The notes under the pieces: model-generated
The model's database searches: none
What the model was told of the DNA's origin: nothing
The model's input: the letters and a program-made list of their open reading frames with translations, nothing else
Assembly (NCBI RefSeq): GCF_036327775.1
Contig: NZ_CP109598.1
Coordinates: 3,286,001-3,350,000 of the forward strand
Source of the DNA: Streptomyces sp. NBC_01498
Lineage (GTDB): Bacteria > Actinomycetota > Actinomycetes > Streptomycetales > Streptomycetaceae
Reading direction: 5' to 3'
DNA: 64,000 nt
Translations under genes and position numbers: made by a program
Shown: in pieces, positions 49,731 through 58,972 of the stretch
How positions within the stretch are numbered: the stretch's first letter is position 1
Layout of the letters: each line of letters begins with the position of its first letter

Positions 49731-50699
49731 TCATAGCGTGGAAGTTCCAGCAGGCCCAGCTGAGTCGGCAGGGGCACACAGGAGCTGGTCCCATGTGTTC
49801 TCCGGCAGCACCCGGCGAATCACCGGTGCCGACGAGCTGAGCGAGGACGCGAACGCGGCGACCAGGCCGTGCGGCACGCTCGCGCTGAACGACGCAGCCC
49901 ACAGATACGAGGCGCCCTCACTGGGTTCAGCCCACGCCTGCCAGGCCCTCGCCCCCGCATCATCCGCCTCGACCGTCAGGGCACGCGAGTCGGCGTCCTG
50001 GATAAGGGGCGGCACCTCGGCAAGGGCGAGGCGGGCGGTGAACGTGGGGTGCATCGCCGCCCCGTGAGGCTGGTCGGCATCGCGGAACCACCCGTGCGCG
50101 GTGACCGCGTCGAGAACTATCTCCGGACCGGCGGGCAAAGCCGTGGGCTGGCCACACCCGTCTACCGCCAAGAGAAAGTCGGCAATAACCTCGCCTGGGA
50201 CATTGGGGGTGAAGTAGGCAGACCAGTCCGCGAGCGGACTACTCGCATCCGAACGGGCAGAAACCTGCCATGCGACCGGCAGCCCACCGAGATGAAACGG
50301 CTCGTCCGGCAGCACCCACTGAGCCCACCGCAAAGCGCGCGGACTGATGTGCAGCACGGTGCTGCGCAGCACCTGATGATCCTCCGGCAGCTCGTCGGGC
50401 TCACGCCGCCCGCGGACGACTGTCAGGCTCGTCCAGCCCAAGTCGGAAAGGCTGTCCGCGACGGCATCGTAGAGACGGCCGTCGTCGCCGGCCAGGTGCC
50501 GGGGGCCGACCCAGTACGCGGGAGACTCGCCGGTCGCGAGGGAAGGATCGAACGGGAAATGCGGATTCAGGAGCGCCTCCAAGGCCACGAGAGGGATCTT
50601 CAGAACGCCGATGGGAAGGAACGGAGCGCAAGACGCGTCAACAGGAGAGGCCCGGCAACGGGGTATCGATCCTGACCGGGCTGCCGCGCTACAGACCAC
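49731..50699 (-). CDS. DUF317-domain protein
   Basis: Up to 322 residues. The first ~37 read poorly and a GTG at 50,588 may be the true start. SPAYWVGPRHLAGDDGRLYD is the usual DUF317 opening, and DWSAYFTPNVPGEVIADFLL and a second copy (WAASFSASVPHGLVAAFASS) show two DUF317-type units. Such proteins are almost exclusive to actinomycetes and frequent on mobile or plasmid-derived islands; the biochemical role is unknown. Its presence supports an accessory origin of this region. Confidence 0.8.
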   Translation of the reverse strand: MVCSAAARSGSIPRCRASPVDASCAPFLPIGVLKIPLVALEALLNPHFPFDPSLATGESPAYWVGPRHLAGDDGRLYDAVADSLSDLGWTSLTVVRGRREPDELPEDHQVLRSTVLHISPRALRWAQWVLPDEPFHLGGLPVAWQVSARSDASSPLADWSAYFTPNVPGEVIADFLLAVDGCGQPTALPAGPEIVLDAVTAHGWFRDADQPHGAAMHPTFTARLALAEVPPLIQDADSRALTVEADDAGARAWQAWAEPSEGASYLWAASFSASVPHGLVAAFASSLSSSAPVIRRVLPENTWDQLLCAPADSAGPAGTSTL

Positions 50700-50961
50700 C
50701 CGACCTGAGAATGCTCAGGCAAGGTCGTTTACGTTGACATGCGTTGCCCCGCATAGCCAGTCTTCCGTGAAGTTTTCCTGTCTGCCCCCGGCGAACTGGC
50801 CCCTGGGACCGCGCCCTCCAGGTTCCCGGACTCCGCCAGCCCCAGGCCCAGGGCATCCTGCACAACGTCATCGGCAGAGCCGACGAATCGCACAGCGGTG
50901 AAGGAGCGGAACACCTAGCGGTAGCGTCGTCGTTGAGGTCAACGGAGAGGAACCCCGCAGC

Positions 50962-51624
50962 ATGCCGCAGCCCACGGACACCGCCCACCACCACACCCCA
51001 CGCGGGCTCATCCTGGACTTCGCCGGGGTACTGACCGGTGATCCACGTCCCGTACACCGCGCCTGGTGCGAGTCGGAAGGGCTCCTCGCGGAAGCCTGGC
51101 GGGCGACCCTCAACGACGATCCCGAGGGCCGACGGCTGTACACGGCCCTGGAGATCGGCGAGATCGGCCAGGCCGAGTGGAACGAGGGAACCGCCGCCCT
51201 GCTCGGCACGCACGTGAACGCCGACAACCTGATGGGGCGAGCCTGGGCGAAAGTGCCAGCGGCCCAGCGGATGGCAGCGCTCGCCCGCGCCGCAAAGGAT
51301 GCGGGGTACCGGCTGGCGCTCCTGTCGAACAGCTTCGGGCTGGAGCCGTTCAACCCGTACGAGCAGGCCGGCATTTGGAACCTGTTCGACGTCCACGTGA
51401 TCTCGGAAGTGGTCGGTCTGGCGAAGCCGGACCCGGCCATCTACCAGCTCACCCTGGACCGCCTCGGCCTGCCGGGCCCGGCCTGCGTTTTCGTCGACGA
51501 CCACCCGGTCAATCTTCCGCCCGCCGAGGCCCTTGGCATCACCACCGTCCTCGCGACCACAGAGGACCAGTCGGTCGCCGAGCTTGAGCGCCTGCTCGGT
51601 GTGAGCGCGGTCCTCCCGGTGTAG
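50962..51624 (+). CDS. HAD-family hydrolase
   Basis: 220 residues from ATG at 50,962 (GGAGAGGAAC upstream). Motif I is LILDFAGVLTGD (nucleophile Asp; the second acidic place is Ala, as in epoxide-hydrolase-like HADs), motif II LALLSNS, motif III Lys in GLAKPDPAIY, motif IV CVFVDDHPVN. The cap is helical. It would be a small-molecule phosphatase or dehalogenase-like enzyme; the substrate is not known. Followed by a broken XRE regulator gene. Confidence 0.85.
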   Translation: MPQPTDTAHHHTPRGLILDFAGVLTGDPRPVHRAWCESEGLLAEAWRATLNDDPEGRRLYTALEIGEIGQAEWNEGTAALLGTHVNADNLMGRAWAKVPAAQRMAALARAAKDAGYRLALLSNSFGLEPFNPYEQAGIWNLFDVHVISEVVGLAKPDPAIYQLTLDRLGLPGPACVFVDDHPVNLPPAEALGITTVLATTEDQSVAELERLLGVSAVLPV

Positions 51625-51731
51625 GCGTTTTCCAGACGCCCCCCAACTCCCTCTCCGCCAAAGGGTGCACGCATCCCTAGCGAAGTGGGTACGGTCCAAG
51701 CCTGACTTGATCGGCCCGGGGGGTCACTGCC

Positions 51732-52935
51732 ATGCAATGGTCGGAATACACCACCGCCGAACGACTCAAGACCCTCCGCAGCGGGATGACGCAAGAGCAG
51801 CTCGCGGAGGCCGCCCAAGTATCCGTCGGTGTCGTACGGAAGCTGGAGCGCGGTGGCACCGCTTCGCTCCCCTCCCTGCTGGCCATCGCTTCCGCCCTCG
51901 GTACCGACATCGCCGTACTCCTCGGGCAGCAGGCACCGCGCCGCTCGATGGACCGTGACGAGCGGGCGGCCCTGCGTATCCTCTCGGCCGCCACGCATGA
52001 CGCCGCGATCGGCATCCCCGCCGCCGCCGAGCCGGGCACCGTCGCCGAGCTCCGCACCGTCGTCAAGCGCGCGGACGCCGCCTATTGGGCAGGCCGGTAC
52101 GCCGAACTCGGTACCGTGCTGGCCGCGTTGCTGCCGGAAGCCCGCGCGCGATACGACGCCGCCGGTAACGACGAGAAAGAAGCAGCAGCCGGCGTCCTGG
52201 CCGACGTCTTCCAGACAGCGGGTATGGCCGCCAACGTCTGGGGTTCGCGGGACCTCGCCTACGCCGCCCTCACCTACGGGCGACAGATCGCAGTCCAGGC
52301 CGGGGACGACCTGCGCGAGGCACATCTCGCCGCCACGACAGCGTGGGTGAACCTCCGTGACGGACGTACGGCGCAGGGTTTCGCCCTCGCCGCCGCCCAA
52401 GCCAACCGGATCGAGCCGAGGATGTCCGAGCACGACCCTGACCGGCTGTCCGTGTACGGGCAGTTGGTCACCAACGCAGCCGTGGCCGCCTCCAGGGGAG
52501 GGGCCTCTGCCGATACTGCGCGCGAGTACCTCTCCCAGGCCCACGCGGTCGGCGCCCGCCTCGGCGGTGAGTACGCACGCGGCGGCCCATGCCCAGCCGT
52601 ACGGCCCGCTGTACGCCGCCACGCAGGCCATGAGCATCGCCGTCGCCCTGGGCGATACGGCGGGGGCGTTGCGGCTCATGGACACCATCAAGCTGGACGA
52701 GACGGTTCCCCTCGCGACGCGCGCCCGCTACGGACTCGATGTCGCCCTGACCCATGTGGAGTGCCGCCGGTGGGAGCGGGCGGCCGACACCCTGGAGGCG
52801 GTCTGCACCATGGCGCCGGGGTGGGTGCAGCACCAGATGTTGCCCGGAGTGATCATCTCGCGGCTGGCGGGTGTGTCCGTGGGCCGACTTCGCGGGCTCG
52901 CGCACGCGGCCGGCGTCCCGCTGGGCGTGCGCTGA
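51732..52935 (+). pseudogene. XRE-family regulator with TPR-like domain, frameshifted
   Basis: ATG at 51,732 opens an HTH (RLKTLRSGMTQEQLAEAAQV, then SVGVVRKLERGG) and a helical sensor domain that reads well until GARLGGEYA. There one extra base near 52,578 (GCACGCG) moves the frame; the natural continuation is AAAHAQPYGPLYAATQAMSI, through MDTIKLDETVPLATRARYGL to the stop at 52,935 in the other frame. Joined, it gives a ~400-residue regulator of the usual Streptomyces type. Sequencing error is possible; otherwise it is recently broken. Confidence 0.8.
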
Positions 52936-53123
52936 CCGCACACGACCACGACCCGTGGTAGTTCGGCGGTCAGGAGTTTGCCGACTGCCACGCTCCGTGG
53001 CAGTCGGCACGGCTGCGGGGGGCTCTACCTGTACGGGGCGTGACAGCCCGCCCCGTCCCCAACTTCCCCCGTAACCACGGCCCGTACCTGTTAGCGGGAC
53101 AGCCTTCTCAGCACGCTTGGGGC

Positions 53124-53567
53124 ATGCCGAACTCCCCGTCCGGCGGCCTCGGGCACGTCCCCGTCGCCGTCTACTCCTGCGCCGCCGAACCTCCCGCCGT
53201 ACGCGAAGCTGAGCGTCGCGCTCGCAATCACGCCGATGCCCGCCACTGGCACGTCGCCGGGGTCTGGTCCGACGACGACCCCGCAGTGCCCCTGGACACC
53301 CGGTCGGGCTGGTCGGCCATCACGGGTGCCCTGTCGTCCGGCCTGGTCCGGGGCATCGTCGTTGCCGGAGCCGCACACGTCACCGACGATGCCGCCCAGT
53401 TCGCCGCGCTCGGCGTCGTCATCCGCGACCGTGGCGGGTTCCTGGCCGAGGCGACGAACAGCCCCTCCCGACACACGCCCGGCCAGCACGAGCGGCGCCG
53501 CATTCTCTTCGACGCGGCGGCCGGCTGGACGCCGTGGGGACGCCTCATCCCCGGAAGCGTCCAATGA
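53124..53567 (+). CDS. Resolvase-N-terminal-like hypothetical protein
   Basis: About 147 residues from ATG at 53,124 (the longer start at 53,040 is possible). VPVAVYSCAAEPPAVREAER, then ARHWHVAGVWSDDDPAVPLD and RSGWSAITGALSSGLVRGIV follow the pattern of serine resolvase catalytic domains (YxRxS..., D, R..l...l..G...givv), but the catalytic Ser-Arg signature is not intact. Such degenerate relatives accompany XRE regulators and glycosyltransferases in Streptomyces. The function is unknown. The stop overlaps the next start (ATGA). Confidence 0.5.
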   Translation: MPNSPSGGLGHVPVAVYSCAAEPPAVREAERRARNHADARHWHVAGVWSDDDPAVPLDTRSGWSAITGALSSGLVRGIVVAGAAHVTDDAAQFAALGVVIRDRGGFLAEATNSPSRHTPGQHERRRILFDAAAGWTPWGRLIPGSVQ

Positions 53568-53777
53568 GCGGCGTACGTGCGGAGGTCGGCGATCTCGTCC
53601 GGGACAGCACCGGCCGGCAGGCAGGCGATCGTGACCGACATCAGGCAGAAGCAGACCTGGGTCCTGCGTCGACCGGCGGGCGGCATGGCGCACCAGTGGG
53701 AGACAGACGACCCCGACTCCCTTCACGTGCTGGAGACCCGCGCGTCCCGGTCCGCACGCCGGCGGGACGCGCCTTGA
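53564..53777 (+). pseudogene. Short conserved actinobacterial protein, frameshifted by a 4-bp duplication
   Basis: ATG at 53,564 gives MSGVRAEVGDLVRDSTGRQ, and then the sense continues in another frame as AIVTDIRQKQTWVLRRPAGG to DPDSLHVLETRASRS with stop at 53,777. The switch coincides with a GGCAGGCA duplication near 53,622. Joined, the product would be about 70 residues of a small SH3-like conserved protein. It is either a recent inactivation or an assembly error. Confidence 0.6.
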
Positions 53778-53827
53778 TCGACCGCCACAACCCATCCCCA
53801 TCCCTGCCTCTGGAAGGCGAACCCGCT

Positions 53828-54715
53828 GTGTACGCATTCGGCTTGTGCCTCGACCAGCGCTACCTCGTCCCCGGACTGGCCGCCGTCACCGCCCTCGCCG
53901 ACAGCCTCACTCCACGGGCTCGTCGGGATGTGGCGCTGCGCGTCCTCACCCTCGACCTGACTCCGTCCGAGGCTGTACTCCTCTCGCACCTCGCGCGACG
54001 GGCCGGATTCGGCTCATTCGACCTGGCCCACCGCTCCCCGCTCAATACCGCGCGGATGGCGGACGCCTCGTACATCAGCGTCACCACCTACCTGCGGTTC
54101 GAGTTCACCGCCGAGTTCGTCCGGCGCCCGTATGTGATCTACGTCGATGCCGACACTCTTGTCCGAGGCGACCTGAGCGCACCGCTGAACGAATTGCGCC
54201 CGGGTGAAGTGGGCGCTGTACCAGATGAGTTCGGTCCGTCGATCGGCGACAGTCACGCCCTGCCGGGTGTGGCAGAACGCTGGCCGCACCTGAAGGGCAG
54301 GCCGTACTACAACGCCGGTCTGCTGTGGGCCCACGTCGCCGACCTGCCCCGGGTACGTCGCGGAGTCGCTCACGCACTGGTTCGGCAACGTCGGCACATC
54401 CACCACAACGACCAGGACGCCCTGAACCTCTGGCTCCTCCATGCCGGCCGCGTTCGACCGGTCGGGCCCGGCTACAACCGCTTCGAGCTCGGCCGGTTCC
54501 TCGAACGCGGCAACTGGGCCCGTCGCGTTGTCGCCCGCTCTCCGCGCCCCGACGCCGCCGCACCCCTCGTCCACTTCGTGGGTCCCGAGAAGCCGTGGCA
54601 GGCCGCCTGCCCCCGCACCGAGGAAGTCCGGGAGTACCGCGCGCACCTGCGACACACCATGCGCCATGTCCGCGCCCTGGGCTCCGCCCACGCCGAGCAA
54701 CCGGAGCTCCGATGA
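53828..54715 (+). CDS. Glycosyltransferase family 8
   Basis: About 295 residues; GTG at 53,828 has GGAAGG upstream, while TTG at 53,774, overlapping the previous stop, is the alternative. The GT8 landmarks are the opening YAFGLCLDQRYLVPGLAAVT, the DxD motif YVIYVDADTLVRGD, YYNAGLLWA, HNDQDALNLWL and HxxGxxKPW (VHFVGPEKPWQA). It would transfer a sugar from a nucleotide donor with retention. First of a chain of genes joined by 4-base overlaps. Confidence 0.88.
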   Translation: MYAFGLCLDQRYLVPGLAAVTALADSLTPRARRDVALRVLTLDLTPSEAVLLSHLARRAGFGSFDLAHRSPLNTARMADASYISVTTYLRFEFTAEFVRRPYVIYVDADTLVRGDLSAPLNELRPGEVGAVPDEFGPSIGDSHALPGVAERWPHLKGRPYYNAGLLWAHVADLPRVRRGVAHALVRQRRHIHHNDQDALNLWLLHAGRVRPVGPGYNRFELGRFLERGNWARRVVARSPRPDAAAPLVHFVGPEKPWQAACPRTEEVREYRAHLRHTMRHVRALGSAHAEQPELR

Positions 54716-55632
54716 ACGCCTCCCCCGTCGTCCCAATCGTCCCGCCGATGGTCTCTCGCGCCTGCGGCCTGTTCCTGAGAAGTCCCGCCAAGGCCGCTGA
54801 ACGCCTGACGGCCAGCTCTCGTACCGCCGTCTACCGGGTCGCCCTCCACCACGGCCCGAGCGTGATCGTGAAGCTCTACTCCCGCACCGCACGCCGGAAC
54901 GCCCTCACCGAAGCCACGGCGATACGTGCGGTCTCAGCTGCCGTGCCCGTACCGAGGGTGCTCGGTTACGGCACTACCTCCACCACCGGCGCCACCGCCT
55001 TGATCACCTCGGACTTGGGCCCGGACACCCTCGGCTCTGCCGTTCGCTCGGGCAGCGTCCCGCGCCTCCAAGCGCTGAGGGACCTCGGCACGCTCCTCGG
55101 CCGCGTGCACGAGGCACCGGTCACCACCGCGGCCCCTCAGCGCCAAGCGGTCGAAACGGTTGCCTCCCTGAGTCGCCATTGCCCGCCCGACGTACTCGAC
55201 CGGCTCGCCCCCGCCCTTGCCATCATCACCGGCACACCAGACGAGGCGTCCGCCGTGTGGTGCCACGGTGACCCCCACCTCGACAACGTGGTCCTCGCCG
55301 GCACCCGGCAGACCCGTCACCTGGTCGACTTCACCGACGCCGCCCCTAGGCGCCGCGAGGCGGACCTGGCACACGCTCTCGTCATGACCGACGCCCACGC
55401 ACAGTGGGACCGGCACGCCATCCTCGGCGCCTATCCCCACGCCGTGAGTGACACCCACCTCGCAGCGTGGTCGGCCTTCGTCACGGTGAGCTGCTGGACC
55501 CACGCCAGCCCCGGCAGCAACCGGACCATCTGGTCAGACCGATTGGCCGAGCTGTCCCGCCGGACGCCACACCTCTTCCGGCCCCACACGGGGCACTCCC
55601 ACGCACCGAACGCGAGAAGGAGAGCACGATGA
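54712..55632 (+). CDS. Aminoglycoside phosphotransferase-family protein
   Basis: 306 residues, ATGA overlap with the gene before. A kinase fold is visible: VYRVALHHGPSVIVKLYS (ATP Lys), VPVPRVLGYG, LGTLLGRVHE, the catalytic loop VWCHGDPHLDNVVL and metal-binding LVDFTDAAPRRREADLA. Such small-molecule kinases phosphorylate sugars, amino alcohols or antibiotics. In this operon the substrate is probably a sugar or lipid intermediate of the same pathway. Confidence 0.85.
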   Translation: MNASPVVPIVPPMVSRACGLFLRSPAKAAERLTASSRTAVYRVALHHGPSVIVKLYSRTARRNALTEATAIRAVSAAVPVPRVLGYGTTSTTGATALITSDLGPDTLGSAVRSGSVPRLQALRDLGTLLGRVHEAPVTTAAPQRQAVETVASLSRHCPPDVLDRLAPALAIITGTPDEASAVWCHGDPHLDNVVLAGTRQTRHLVDFTDAAPRRREADLAHALVMTDAHAQWDRHAILGAYPHAVSDTHLAAWSAFVTVSCWTHASPGSNRTIWSDRLAELSRRTPHLFRPHTGHSHAPNARRRAR

Positions 55633-56366
55633 CCAGCCGCGCCCCCGGCCTGACGGTAGTTATCCCCGCCCACAACGAAGCCGCCTACCTGCCGCGCTAC
55701 CTGCCGACCGTCCTCGCCTCCCTCGCGCAGTGGGAGGCCGCGAGCGGTGAGCAAGGGGAGGTGATTGTGGTCGACAACGCCTCCACCGATGCCACCGCCG
55801 ACATGGCAGCCTCATTCGGGGTCCGCGTGATCAGCGAGCCTGTCCGCAGGATCGGCCGGGTACGCAACGCCGGTGCGACCGCTGCTCGCAGCCCTCGGCT
55901 GTTCTTCACCGACGCCGATGTCGCCTTGCCCATCGAGGCAATCAGCGCGGCAGCATCCGCGTTGGACGCCGGAGCCGTCGGCGGAGCGATCCCACCGCTC
56001 TACACGCCGGACCGCCTCGGGGCACGGCTGCTGTGCGCTTACTGGGACCACTACCGCGCCCGCCACGGTGGCGCACAGGGGGTCGCCCAGTTCGCCACCG
56101 CCGCCGCGTTCAAGACGATCGGTGGCTACCGCGAAGACCTACTCATGAGCGAGGACGTCGACTTCTTCGCCCGCCTGACCAGCCACGGCCGCGCCACCAA
56201 CGCACCGGTCAAGATCCTGGACGACCTGCGCGTACGCCCCTCCACCCGCCGCTACGACCAGTGGTCGAGCCTCCGGATGCTGTGGTGGCAGAACCCCGTC
56301 ACCGCCCGTCTCAGGCTCAGGTCCCCGCGCATGTGGCGCCACTGGTACGAGACCACCGTCCGATGA
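55629..56366 (+). CDS. Glycosyltransferase family 2
   Basis: 245 residues, ATGA overlap. LTVVIPAHNEAAYLPRYLPT, VIVVDNASTDATADMAASFG, RNAGATAARSPRLFFTDADV (DxD) and GGYREDLLMSEDVDFFARLT are all GT2 landmarks; there is no membrane segment. It is likely to add a hexose or a dolichol/polyprenol-linked sugar in the cytosol. Its C-terminal WRHWYETTVR is next to the start of the deacetylase gene. Confidence 0.9.
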   Translation: MTSRAPGLTVVIPAHNEAAYLPRYLPTVLASLAQWEAASGEQGEVIVVDNASTDATADMAASFGVRVISEPVRRIGRVRNAGATAARSPRLFFTDADVALPIEAISAAASALDAGAVGGAIPPLYTPDRLGARLLCAYWDHYRARHGGAQGVAQFATAAAFKTIGGYREDLLMSEDVDFFARLTSHGRATNAPVKILDDLRVRPSTRRYDQWSSLRMLWWQNPVTARLRLRSPRMWRHWYETTVR

Positions 56367-56380
56367 ACCAGGAGCCCCGG

Positions 56381-57295
56381 ATGAACGCCCCAACCGCCCT
56401 CGCCCACACCTCCGCACAGCCAATCGCCCTGCCGGTGCCGGACGCGACAGGGATCTACACGTTCCCCGACGACCTCGACCACGCCCACCACCAGTGGACC
56501 CACCAGCTCCTCACCCGTCACCGCGCCCGCGACCACCAGGTCATCGAGCTGATGGCCCCGCACAGCGGCCAACCCCACTTCATCAAGCTGCGCCGCCCTG
56601 TCGGCCGTCCCGTCCTCGCGCTCGAACCGCACCACGACGACTTCACGCTCTCGGCTGCCGGCACCTTCCTCGCCCGCCCCCGCCCACTCACCGTCGCCAC
56701 GGTCTTCACCCGCTCCACCAGCGTCCACCCGTCCCTGGAATACGCCTACAGCACCGAGTCCGCCGTCTCCCACCTGCGGGACCGCGAAGGCGCCGCCGCC
56801 CTGGCCCCGCTCGGAGCGACCCGCCTCGCCCTCGGCCACAAGGACGCGGAACCTCCGTACCGCCCATACGGCCAAGGCCGCCTCGACCAGATCACAGAGC
56901 AACTCCGCTCGATCGTCGCCGCCCACCCGGACGCCGAACTCCTCGCCCCCGCCGCCGTCACCCGCCACCCCGACCACCTGCTCGTACACGAGGCCGCAGT
57001 CCGCCTCGGATGCCGGTGGTTCTGGGAGGACCTGGCGTTCTGGCCCACCTATGCGCTCGCGGGCTGCGACCAGCACCTCTTCCGCTCCCGTGCGCGGGCG
57101 GAGCTCGTACCCTCGCTGGTCGACATCACTTCGGTAGTTCTCGACAAGTGCACCGTCCTGCGGATGCACGGCTCGCAGATGTACCCGGCCCGAAAGATGT
57201 ACCGGCCGATCCGGCACGCCTGGACCGTCGCCGCCGACCGTCTGGGCAGTTCCGGCACGTACGCGGAGCGCTTCTACCGGACGGAGTCGCTGTGA
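56381..57295 (+). CDS. PIG-L/LmbE-type deacetylase
   Basis: 304 residues from ATG at 56,381 (AGGAG upstream); ATG at 56,363, overlapping the previous stop, is the alternative. VLALEPHHDDFTLSAAG matches the HPDD zinc motif (PHHDD form), and AVTRHPDHLLVHEAAVRLG is the second zinc block. Family members remove N-acetyl groups from GlcNAc-containing molecules (for example mycothiol or teicoplanin biosynthesis). Among three glycosyltransferases this points to an amino-sugar intermediate. Confidence 0.82.
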   Translation: MNAPTALAHTSAQPIALPVPDATGIYTFPDDLDHAHHQWTHQLLTRHRARDHQVIELMAPHSGQPHFIKLRRPVGRPVLALEPHHDDFTLSAAGTFLARPRPLTVATVFTRSTSVHPSLEYAYSTESAVSHLRDREGAAALAPLGATRLALGHKDAEPPYRPYGQGRLDQITEQLRSIVAAHPDAELLAPAAVTRHPDHLLVHEAAVRLGCRWFWEDLAFWPTYALAGCDQHLFRSRARAELVPSLVDITSVVLDKCTVLRMHGSQMYPARKMYRPIRHAWTVAADRLGSSGTYAERFYRTESL

Positions 57296-57906
57296 AGGTC
57301 ATCGCGGTCGAAGGACCCTCGTACGCGGGAAAGTCGACGGCGATACGTCACCTGCGCAGGCACGGCTACGAGGGCCGGGCCTACATCGCGGACTGCTACG
57401 TCAAGCAGATCGGAAGCCGGGACGCCATACCCCCGGCTCGCACCGCGTCCGCCACCGAACAGGTCGCCGCTTTTGAGACGTTCATGGCTGTCGAAGAGAC
57501 CCGCGTCCGCACGGCACTCGCCGCCGCGAAGCCTTTCGTGATCCTCGACCGCTCCGTGGACACTCTCCTCGCCCACGCCCATGCCCTCGACACCTTGTTC
57601 GGCTTCGCCGTCCAGCACCGGCTACGCGACCGGCTCCAGGTGCTCCCCCACCTGCGCCCCGACCACACGGTCTACCTCGACGTACCCGCCGAAGTGCTTC
57701 GCCTGCGTCGAAAGACCGCCGGCCACACGGCCACCGAGCCCGACTACTTCCTGCACGAGCCCGCCTTCCTCACTCACACCCGCGACTACTTCCTGGCCCG
57801 CGCACATCCTCCCGTGTCCCGAGAGGTCACCGTGATCCCTGCCGACACCAGCCGGGACGACATCGCTCGCACGGTGGAAGCCCTCGTCTCGCTCTGGACC
57901 AGGTGA
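57292..57906 (+). CDS. P-loop kinase of thymidylate-kinase type
   Basis: 204 residues from GTG at 57,292, overlapping the previous stop. Walker A is VEGPSYAGKSTAIRHL; FVILDRSVDTLLAHAHALDT resembles the DR...S motif; HTVYLDVPAEVLRLRRKTAG and the lid-like RKTAGHTATEPDYF follow. It is related to nucleotide kinases but lacks an obvious tight TMK signature, so a nucleotide-sugar or related phosphoacceptor is possible. Confidence 0.75.
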   Translation: MKVIAVEGPSYAGKSTAIRHLRRHGYEGRAYIADCYVKQIGSRDAIPPARTASATEQVAAFETFMAVEETRVRTALAAAKPFVILDRSVDTLLAHAHALDTLFGFAVQHRLRDRLQVLPHLRPDHTVYLDVPAEVLRLRRKTAGHTATEPDYFLHEPAFLTHTRDYFLARAHPPVSREVTVIPADTSRDDIARTVEALVSLWTR

Positions 57907-57913
57907 CCCGCCC

Positions 57914-58972
57914 ATGCCCACTGCCCTCTTCGCCTGGCGACGCACCCCGCCACCGCTTCTCATCGGCGGTGCCGAAGTCACCCAGCAGCTACTGGCCGAA
58001 GAACTCGCCGCCGCAGGCTGGCAGGTCGTCTACCTGGGGTCACACCAGGCCCCCTGGGATCAGAGCACGCAACTCCCCCAGTTGCGGGACCTGCTCGACG
58101 CACGCCGGTCTCCGTACGTGAAGGCCAAGGGAGCGCTCCGCTACCGCTGGAACGGAGTGGACTGCATCGCCGTACCGCAGCATCAGATCGCCGCCACCCT
58201 TCACGAGCAGTTGGCCGGCCTGCATCCCGATGTCGTGTTCACCTCTCAAGAGGGTGCGGCCGACCTCGCCGAGCAGGCCCGGCCCGCTGCGCTCGTCGCA
58301 GGCATCCTGCACTCCGTATCGAAGACCGGCCTTGGGGTCCTGGCCGGACGACCTCAATACGGCTTGGCCGTATCGGAGTTCGTACTCGGCCGAGCGCCCA
58401 AACACCACGACACGCGTCTCGCCGTCTTCCACCCGCCGTTCGTACAGCCCCCGCGGAGTACGAACACGCTGCGGACCGAGTCGGTCCTGATGGTCAACCC
58501 CATCCCAGCGAAGGGTTCCGACCTCCTGCACAAGGTCATCCGCCTGATGCCCGACCAGCACTTCACGCTGGTCGAAGGCTGGTGGAACACCGCCGACGAG
58601 TTCGCCGCCCACCCGAACGTGAACTACGTCCCCCGCACCTACGACATGGACACCCTCTACCAAGGCCACCGCCTGCTGCTGGTGCCGTCCACAGTGGAGG
58701 ACGCGTTCCCCCGGGTGATCGTCGAAGCCGCGCTGCACGGCACACCCAGCATCGGCAGCGACAGGGGCGGCATCCCGGAAGCCATCGGCCCACACGGAAT
58801 CGTCCTCCCCCACACTGCGGGTCCACGGGCCTGGGCAAACGCCATCAACGCCGCCGACCACCACGCCCTCGGTAAGCAGGCCCGAGGCCACACAGCGCGG
58901 CTCACGCGCCCCAGGCTGCCCGAACTCGAAGCGCTCGGGATCTACCCTGCGGCGAACGCGTCCTCGACCTGA
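57914..58972 (+). CDS. Glycosyltransferase family 4-like
   Basis: 352 residues. The N-terminal GT-B half has GGAEVTQQLLAEELAAAGWQ, VDCIAVPQHQ; the C-terminal donor half shows VLMVNPIPAKGSDLLHKVIR, FTLVEGWWN, LLLVPSTVEDAFPRVIVEAA and HGTPSIGSDRGGIPEAIG (GT4 E-x7-E type). Last gene of the operon; its 3' end overlaps the convergent phosphotransferase by 31 bases. Confidence 0.85.
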   Translation: MPTALFAWRRTPPPLLIGGAEVTQQLLAEELAAAGWQVVYLGSHQAPWDQSTQLPQLRDLLDARRSPYVKAKGALRYRWNGVDCIAVPQHQIAATLHEQLAGLHPDVVFTSQEGAADLAEQARPAALVAGILHSVSKTGLGVLAGRPQYGLAVSEFVLGRAPKHHDTRLAVFHPPFVQPPRSTNTLRTESVLMVNPIPAKGSDLLHKVIRLMPDQHFTLVEGWWNTADEFAAHPNVNYVPRTYDMDTLYQGHRLLLVPSTVEDAFPRVIVEAALHGTPSIGSDRGGIPEAIGPHGIVLPHTAGPRAWANAINAADHHALGKQARGHTARLTRPRLPELEALGIYPAANASST

